The notes under the pieces were generated by a model. That model was not told the origin of the DNA, did not search any database, and worked only from the letters and a program-made list of their open reading frames with translations. Shown piece after piece: positions 59,689-64,000 of a DNA stretch of 64,000 bases (positions are counted from its first letter, which is position 1; the number at the start of each line of letters is the position of its first letter). The stretch is from Jiangella aurantiaca (GTDB taxonomy: Bacteria > Actinomycetota > Actinomycetes > Jiangellales > Jiangellaceae): positions 58,922-122,921 of the forward strand of contig NZ_SMLB01000016.1 in NCBI RefSeq assembly GCF_004349105.1, written 5' to 3'. Both the position numbers and the translations under genes were made by a program.

Positions 59689-61193
59689 GGTTCGACAGTG
59701 ACAGCCGCGGCTGGGCCGCTCCCGTGAACCAGCTGTGCGTCCGCTGTGAGGGCGGGCAGCCGGACGGTGAACGTCGTGCCGGCCGTGCCCTCGGCCGCGG
59801 TGCGGCTCGCCACGGTCACGGACCCGCGGTGCGCCTGCACGATCGCCTCGGCGATGGCCAGCCCCAGCCCGGTCGAGCCGCCGCCCCGGCTCCGCGCGGT
59901 GTCGGCCCGGCTGAACCGCTGGAAGAGCACGCGCCGCAGCTCTACGGGCACGCCGGGGCCGTCGTCGCGCACCTCGAGCACCACCTCGTCGCCGGCGACC
60001 CGGCCCGACGTCCACACCGTCGTACCCGGCGGCGTGTGCACCCGGGCGTTGCCCAGCAGGTTCGCCAGCACCTGCCGCAGCCGCGCCTCGTCGCCCTCGA
60101 CCAGCAGCGGCGCCGGCGGCGAGCCCAGGTCGAGCCGCCAGGCGTGATCCGGTCCGGCCGCATGGGCATCGGCGACGGCGTCGACGAGCAGTGCGGCGAG
60201 GTCCACCGGCGTGCGGTCGAGCGGCCTGCCGGCGTCCAGGCGAGCGAGCAGCAGCAGGTCGTCGACCAGCCCGGTCATCCGGTCCGCCTCCGCCTCCACC
60301 CGGCCGATCGCCTGCGTCGCCGACGGCGGCACGGCGTCCGGCGAGCGGCGGACCAGCTCGGCGTAGCCGCGGATCGACGCCAGCGGTGTGCGCAGCTCGT
60401 GGCTGGCGTCGGCGACGAACCGGCGGACCTGCTGCTCGGACTCGTGCCGCACCGACAGCGCAGACTCGACGTGCCCGACCATGCGGTTGAACGCCGCGCC
60501 CACGCGGCCGACCTCGGTCCAGTCGGCCGCGAGGGCGGGTGGCACCCGCGGGATCGCGTCCACCTCCCCACGGTCCAGCGGCAGCTCGGTGACCTGGCCC
60601 GCGACGGCAGCGACCTCGTCCAGCGGCCGCAGCGCCCGCCGGACCAGCACCGTCCCCGCGCCCGCGGCCACCGCCACCCCGGCGGCGGCCAGCCCGATCT
60701 CCAGGCCGACGTACGAGCCGATGGTCCCGGCGGCGTCCGCGGTGCTCATGGCCGTCACGACCGGGTCGCCGCCGGTCATCGTGCCGACGGCGTGGAAGGT
60801 GCCGAGGCCTGGCAGCTCCACCGAGCGGATCACGCCGTCGCAGGGCAGCTCCTCCAGAGCGGCGAGCTGCGCGTCGTCGAGCGGCTGGAACACGCCGGAG
60901 TCGTCGAGGTAGCCGGCCTGCTCGACGCGGCCGTCCTCGTAGTAGACCTCGACGGTGCCGGTGGCCTGGCCGGGCGGCACCCGGGGCTCGTCGGGCGGCT
61001 CGCCGGTCCCGTGGCCTCCGCCCGGTCCGGCCGCGTCCTTGGCCCGGTCCGCCGCCGCCAGCAGCTGGGTGTCCAGCTGGTCGTACAGCGTCGAGCGCAG
61101 CACCAGCGTCGACACCACCGCCAGCGTCGCCGTCACGGTCAGCACCAGCGCCACGACCGTCCAGACCAGACGGCGGCGCAGCGGATGCCTCAC
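59685..61193 (-). CDS. Two-component sensor histidine kinase
   Basis: A 502-residue membrane sensor kinase. Helix 1 at about residues 9-33, an extracytoplasmic sensor of about 115 residues, helix 2 at about 158-180, HAMP, then HisKA with ADASHELRTPLASIRGY and HATPase_c with NLLGNARVHTPP (N), DDGPGVP (G1) and GSTGLGLAIAE (G2). All catalytic boxes are present. It overlaps the regulator gene and the dioxygenase gene by 4 nt each. The signal is unknown. Confidence 0.93.
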   Translation of the reverse strand: MRHPLRRRLVWTVVALVLTVTATLAVVSTLVLRSTLYDQLDTQLLAAADRAKDAAGPGGGHGTGEPPDEPRVPPGQATGTVEVYYEDGRVEQAGYLDDSGVFQPLDDAQLAALEELPCDGVIRSVELPGLGTFHAVGTMTGGDPVVTAMSTADAAGTIGSYVGLEIGLAAAGVAVAAGAGTVLVRRALRPLDEVAAVAGQVTELPLDRGEVDAIPRVPPALAADWTEVGRVGAAFNRMVGHVESALSVRHESEQQVRRFVADASHELRTPLASIRGYAELVRRSPDAVPPSATQAIGRVEAEADRMTGLVDDLLLLARLDAGRPLDRTPVDLAALLVDAVADAHAAGPDHAWRLDLGSPPAPLLVEGDEARLRQVLANLLGNARVHTPPGTTVWTSGRVAGDEVVLEVRDDGPGVPVELRRVLFQRFSRADTARSRGGGSTGLGLAIAEAIVQAHRGSVTVASRTAAEGTAGTTFTVRLPALTADAQLVHGSGPAAAVTVEP

Positions 61194-61894
61194 GGACCGC
61201 TCGCCGGCTTGAGCTGGTACCCGACGCCGCGGACGGTGTGGATCATCGGCTCGCGGCCCTTGTCGATCTTGCGTCGCAGGTACGAGACGTACAGCTCGAC
61301 GATGTTCTCCTGGCCGCCGAAGTCGTACTGCCAGACGCGGTCCAGGATCTGCGCCTTGGACAGCACCCGGCGCGGGTTGCGCATGAAGTAGCGCAGCAGC
61401 TCGAATTCGGTGGCGGTGAGGCGGATCGGCTCACCGTCGCGGCCGACCTCGTGCGCCTCCTCGTCCATGACCAGGTCGCCGACGGTGAGAACGGCGTCCT
61501 GACGGGCCCGCGTCGCCCCGGCCCGTCGCAGCAGGCCGCGCAGCCGGGCGACCAGTTCCTCGAGGCTGAACGGCTTGGTGACGTAGTCGTCGCCCCCCGC
61601 CGTGAGCCCGGCGACGCGGTCCTCGACGGCGTCGCGGGCGGTCAGGAACAGCACCGGGACGTCGGGACGGTGCGCCCGGATCCGCCGCATCACCTCGATG
61701 CCGTCGAGATCGGGCAGCATGACGTCGAGGACCACCGCGTCCGGCGGCTGCTCGATCGCGGTCCGCACGGCGTCCTGGCCGGTCAGGGCGGTCGCGGTGG
61801 TCCAGCCCTCGTATCTGAGGACGGAGGTCAGCAGCTCTGCGAGGTTCGGCTCGTCGTCGACCACCAGGACCCGCGGCGGGAGTGTGTCGGTCAT
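61190..61894 (-). CDS. OmpR/PhoB-family response regulator
   Basis: A 234-residue regulator: receiver domain with acidic pair D13-D14, phospho-acceptor D57 in VVLDVMLPDLDG and Lys in YVTKPFS; winged helix C-terminal domain (LTATEFELLRYFMRNPRRVL, IVELYVSYLRRKID). First gene of the operon with the kinase and exported dioxygenase. Three 11-bp direct repeats 36-68 bp upstream are a likely autoregulatory site. The frame remains open far upstream, but ATG 61894 gives the family N-terminus. Confidence 0.93.
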   Translation of the reverse strand: MTDTLPPRVLVVDDEPNLAELLTSVLRYEGWTTATALTGQDAVRTAIEQPPDAVVLDVMLPDLDGIEVMRRIRAHRPDVPVLFLTARDAVEDRVAGLTAGGDDYVTKPFSLEELVARLRGLLRRAGATRARQDAVLTVGDLVMDEEAHEVGRDGEPIRLTATEFELLRYFMRNPRRVLSKAQILDRVWQYDFGGQENIVELYVSYLRRKIDKGREPMIHTVRGVGYQLKPASGP

Positions 61895-61929
61895 GCCGTC
61901 CGGTCTATCCGCCCCGGTTGAGGGGTTGC

Positions 61930-61962
61930 TGAGACGCGCCTGTGAAGTTGCTGTGAAACGCC
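61930..61962 (-). promoter_or_regulatory. Three 11-bp direct repeats, candidate response-regulator site
   Basis: On the plus strand: TGAGACGCGCC, TGTGAAGTTGC and TGTGAAACGCC in exact 11-bp register (minus-strand core TTCACA). OmpR/PhoB-type regulators bind such 11-bp direct repeats as side-by-side dimers. It lies 36-68 bp upstream of the regulator start. Confidence 0.5.
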
Positions 61963-61995
61963 GGGAGCCGCCACCCGTGGCGGGTGGCGGCTCCC
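61963..61995 (-). terminator. Terminator of the small secreted protein gene
   Basis: Perfect 15-bp inverted repeat (61963-61977 and 61981-61995) with a 3-nt loop, 15 bp downstream of the stop at 62011. No U-tract. Very stable; it separates this gene from the regulator operon. Confidence 0.8.
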
Positions 61996-62010
61996 TGGTA
62001 CGCGTCGGCG

Positions 62011-62385
62011 TCAGGTGGTGGCAGACGACTCCGTGGCGCCGTCCTCGGACTGCTGCTGCTCCTCGTCGGACTGCTGCTGCTCCTCGTCGCAGCCGGCGCC
62101 GCCCGGGCCATGGCCCTGGCCCCTGCCCGGCTCGCCCGGCCGCGCCTCGTCGGGCGTGGTGGAGTCCGGCGTGCTGGAGTCCGGCGCCTGCGACTCCGGT
62201 GCCGTGGCGTCCGGCGTCCCGGATTCCGGCGTCGTCTCGGAGCTGTCCGGCGTGGACGTGCCGGAGTCGGCCGCCGCCGCGATCCCGTACCCGCCGAGCA
62301 GCAGCCCGCCGGCGACGGCGGCCGACACGATCGGCGTGCGCCAGCGCCGCATGCGGTCGCGAGTGAGTGTCGTGGTGTCGGACAT
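62011..62385 (-). CDS. Small exported acidic low-complexity protein
   Basis: A 124-residue protein: basic start (RDRMRRWR), one hydrophobic segment at about residues 17-38 ending AAAADS (possible signal peptidase site), then a Ser/Thr/Pro/Glu/Asp low-complexity region with a short tandem repeat (DEEQQQSDEEQQQSED). One Cys (GAGCDEE). Function unknown; probably exported, perhaps a wall- or membrane-tethered spacer. ATG has GGGAGG 4 nt upstream. It lies upstream of the two-component operon on the same strand and could be its target. Confidence 0.7.
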   Translation of the reverse strand: MSDTTTLTRDRMRRWRTPIVSAAVAGGLLLGGYGIAAAADSGTSTPDSSETTPESGTPDATAPESQAPDSSTPDSTTPDEARPGEPGRGQGHGPGGAGCDEEQQQSDEEQQQSEDGATESSATT

Positions 62386-62763
62386 CGAACCTCCCGAAGG
62401 TGGGTGAACCGCGCACCGGCTGGTGCACGTCTCTCGACCTTCGGCGCCGAAGCTGTGCTCGTCCTCGGGCGAACCTGTGCGTCCGCTGTGGATCCTTCTG
62501 CATCCTTGCGTTGATCTTGGAGTTGTTCGGCAATTGCGGGGCTACTAGACGATTCCCGTAGGACCGGTGTCCGGCCAGACTCGGTCCAGGCGCTCGGCGG
62601 GACGCTCTCTTCTGGGCTGCCCATCCCGCTTGTGGGGTGTGGCTCTATTTCGGTTTGCGGTCCGCCGGGCGCCGTGGCGCGGTGTGGCTCAAGAGGGGTG
62701 TGCCCGGCTCGCAGTAGCAGTGCCCGCCTCGCCGGCCCATCGGTATCGGGAGCGAGGAGCTAC
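62386..62763. other. 378-bp intergenic region leading into the IS110 transposase
   Basis: No gene recognised. It must hold the promoter of the minus-strand secreted protein and the unmapped left end of the insertion sequence. A perfect 14-bp palindrome CTTCGGCGCCGAAG lies at 62439-62452. GC content falls around 62500-62570, which may mark a boundary. Confidence 0.45.
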
Positions 62764-63984
62764 ATGAGCATCGAGAACGGCGTCGTGATCGGCGTTGACC
62801 CGCACAAGTTGTCGGCCACGATCGAGGTCGTCGACCAGCGTGAACAGATTCTGGGATGTGGTCGGTTCGCCACCGACAAGGCTGGTTACCAGGCGATGCG
62901 TCGCTACGTGCAGGACTGGCCGCACCGGGTCTGGGCGGTCGAGGGCAGCAACGGAGCCGGGCGGCCACTCGCGCAACGGCTGCTCGCCGACGGCGAGGCG
63001 GTGGCCGACCTTCCGGCGAAGCTGGCCGCTCGAGCGCGGCTGCTCGACACCGGTCACGGCCGCAAGACCGACGCTCATGACGCGCACTCGGTGGCCGTTG
63101 CAGCGGTGCGCGCCAAGGAGTTGCGCGTGCTCGCCGTCGACGCCCAGCTGGAGGCGTTACGGATGCTGTTGGATCGCCGTGATGAGCTGATGCGCCGCCG
63201 TGTGCAGACGGTCAACCGACTCCACCGGCTGTTGTCGGAACTGCTGCCCGGCATGGCGAAGAAGGACATCACCAGCCCGCAAGCACAGGCGCTGCTGAGG
63301 ACTGTGCGTCGGCGAGACCTGGTGGGCAAGACCCGGCGGCGCATCGCCGCCGACGAGGTCGCCGAGCTGGTCGGGATCGAGAAGAAGGCCAAGGCGCTGG
63401 CCAAACAGATCGAGCAGATGGTGGTCGCGTCGCAGTCGCGCCTGATGGATCTGCGTGGTGTCGGACCACTGGTGGCTGCCCGCGTGCTCGTCGAGGTCGG
63501 TAACATCGCCAGGTTCGCCGACCGCAACCGCTTCGCCTCCTGGACCGGGACCGCGCCGCTGGAGGCATCGTCGGGTGAGCAGGTCCGGCACCGGCTGTCG
63601 CGGGCTGGGAACCGACGGATGAACCACATGCTGCACATCGTGGCCACAACCCAGATCAGGCTCGACACACCAGGCCGGGCGTACTACCGACGCAAGCTCG
63701 CCGACGGAAAGACCCGGATGGAGGCCATGCGCTGCCTCAAACGCCGGATCTCCGACGCGGTCTACCGGCAGTTGGTCGCCGACGCTCGCGCCGCCGACAT
63801 CGAGGAGTTTGGAACGGGCCCGGGAGGGCACTGCGGGGCGACTCATCAATCCAGCGCGGTCGACCTGCCCCCGCACATCGACACTTCGGATCAGCCACTT
63901 CCCGGACCCGCGAAACCGACGCTACAACCGAGCCCACCCTCCCGGAAGCCCGCAGCCAAGCAATCCCTCAAACGAGCCGGTTGA
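62764..63984 (+). CDS. IS110 family transposase
   Basis: A 406-residue transposase of the IS110 family. The N-terminal RuvC-like DEDD domain shows VVIGVDPHK (D11), AVEGSNGAG (E59) and KTDAHDAHS (two Asp near residues 102-105). The C-terminal transposase_20 domain contains LRGVGPLVAARVLVEVG and SGEQVRHRLSRAGNRRMNH with the conserved Ser. It starts with a GAGGAG site 4 nt before the ATG and is full length, so it may be active. An extra Pro-rich tail follows the usual C-terminus. Confidence 0.92.
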   Translation: MSIENGVVIGVDPHKLSATIEVVDQREQILGCGRFATDKAGYQAMRRYVQDWPHRVWAVEGSNGAGRPLAQRLLADGEAVADLPAKLAARARLLDTGHGRKTDAHDAHSVAVAAVRAKELRVLAVDAQLEALRMLLDRRDELMRRRVQTVNRLHRLLSELLPGMAKKDITSPQAQALLRTVRRRDLVGKTRRRIAADEVAELVGIEKKAKALAKQIEQMVVASQSRLMDLRGVGPLVAARVLVEVGNIARFADRNRFASWTGTAPLEASSGEQVRHRLSRAGNRRMNHMLHIVATTQIRLDTPGRAYYRRKLADGKTRMEAMRCLKRRISDAVYRQLVADARAADIEEFGTGPGGHCGATHQSSAVDLPPHIDTSDQPLPGPAKPTLQPSPPSRKPAAKQSLKRAG

Positions 63985-64000
63985 CAACAGAGGGGAGCCG
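62764..64000 (+). mobile_element. IS110-family insertion sequence (ends not determined)
   Basis: Defined only by the intact transposase. IS110 elements lack clear terminal inverted repeats and make no target duplication, so neither end can be set from sequence alone. The left end lies somewhere in 62386-62763 and the right end at or beyond the window edge. Confidence 0.6.

Noticed and set aside
62439..62452. Operator at the palindrome CTTCGGCGCCGAAG
   Set aside because: A 14-bp GC-rich palindrome is not rare in this DNA and there is no supporting context, so it is mentioned only in the intergenic entry.

Overview
This is chromosomal DNA of a high-GC Gram-positive actinobacterium. The evidence is the very GC-rich third codon positions, frequent GTG starts, ATGA/GTGA-coupled operons, and actinobacterial marker families: a WhiB7-type regulator, mycoredoxin, AdnAB, UvrD2, DUF3107, a UPF0182 protein and an actinobacterial zincin. 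Gene order from the left edge to about 49.4 kb closely follows the Mycobacterium tuberculosis block Rv3193c-Rv3214 (UPF0182, PDZ-Lon protease, zincin, ABC1 kinase, whiB7, uvrD2, mycoredoxin, nudC, adnB-adnA, alkyltransferase, moeZ, TetR, DUF3107, ferritin-like protein, DEAD helicase, histidine phosphatase). The gene content and extra inserts are not mycobacterial. A Jiangella/Nocardioides-like actinomycete would fit, but that is only an inference.

Layout. 0-14.3 kb: UPF0182 protein, PPA1309-family protein, PDZ-Lon protease, an ECF sigma factor with its membrane partner, MoaE, an epimerase, a zincin with a Nudix enzyme, a YgjP-type metallopeptidase, a ThiF-fold protein and an ABC1 kinase. 14.3-16.3 kb: a decaying patch (aldo/keto reductase remnant, phosphatase-like fragment), then the whiB7 locus with an AT-rich promoter box, a leader ORF and an intrinsic attenuator. 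16.2-30.7 kb: DNA repair and redox/nucleotide hygiene (UvrD2, mycoredoxin, NudC, purine nucleoside phosphorylase, a tandem Nudix protein, AdnB, AdnA, an alkyltransferase-like protein), interrupted by a truncated DUF222 gene beside a long inverted-repeat structure. 30.7-35.6 kb: two tandem paralogous flippase-like membrane proteins with an inserted pseudokinase. 35.6-52.6 kb: MoeZ, hydrolase, TetR, DUF3107, ferritin-like protein, DEAD helicase, a large LuxR ATPase, L,D-transpeptidase, RecB-like nuclease, MarC, PHP phosphoesterase, histidine phosphatase, stress protein, HNH endonuclease, acyltransferase and lipoprotein. 52.8-55.9 kb: a TPP riboswitch controlling a YkoEDC thiamine/precursor ECF transporter. 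55.9-62.4 kb: a MITE-like palindromic element, MarR, the Fe-S scaffold ATPase Mrp, a lipoprotein, and a response regulator - sensor kinase - lipoprotein dioxygenase operon preceded by a small secreted acidic protein. The right edge carries an IS110-family transposase.

Functional themes: double-strand break and alkylation repair (AdnAB, UvrD2, ATL, RecB-like nuclease), inducible antibiotic resistance (whiB7), thiol/NAD housekeeping (mycoredoxin, NudC), molybdopterin and sulfur-carrier activation (MoaE, MoeZ) and thiamine uptake. No tRNA, rRNA, CRISPR array or prophage was seen. Several genes without a Shine-Dalgarno sequence carry a TANNNT hexamer 6-8 nt before the start codon, which suggests leaderless transcripts.
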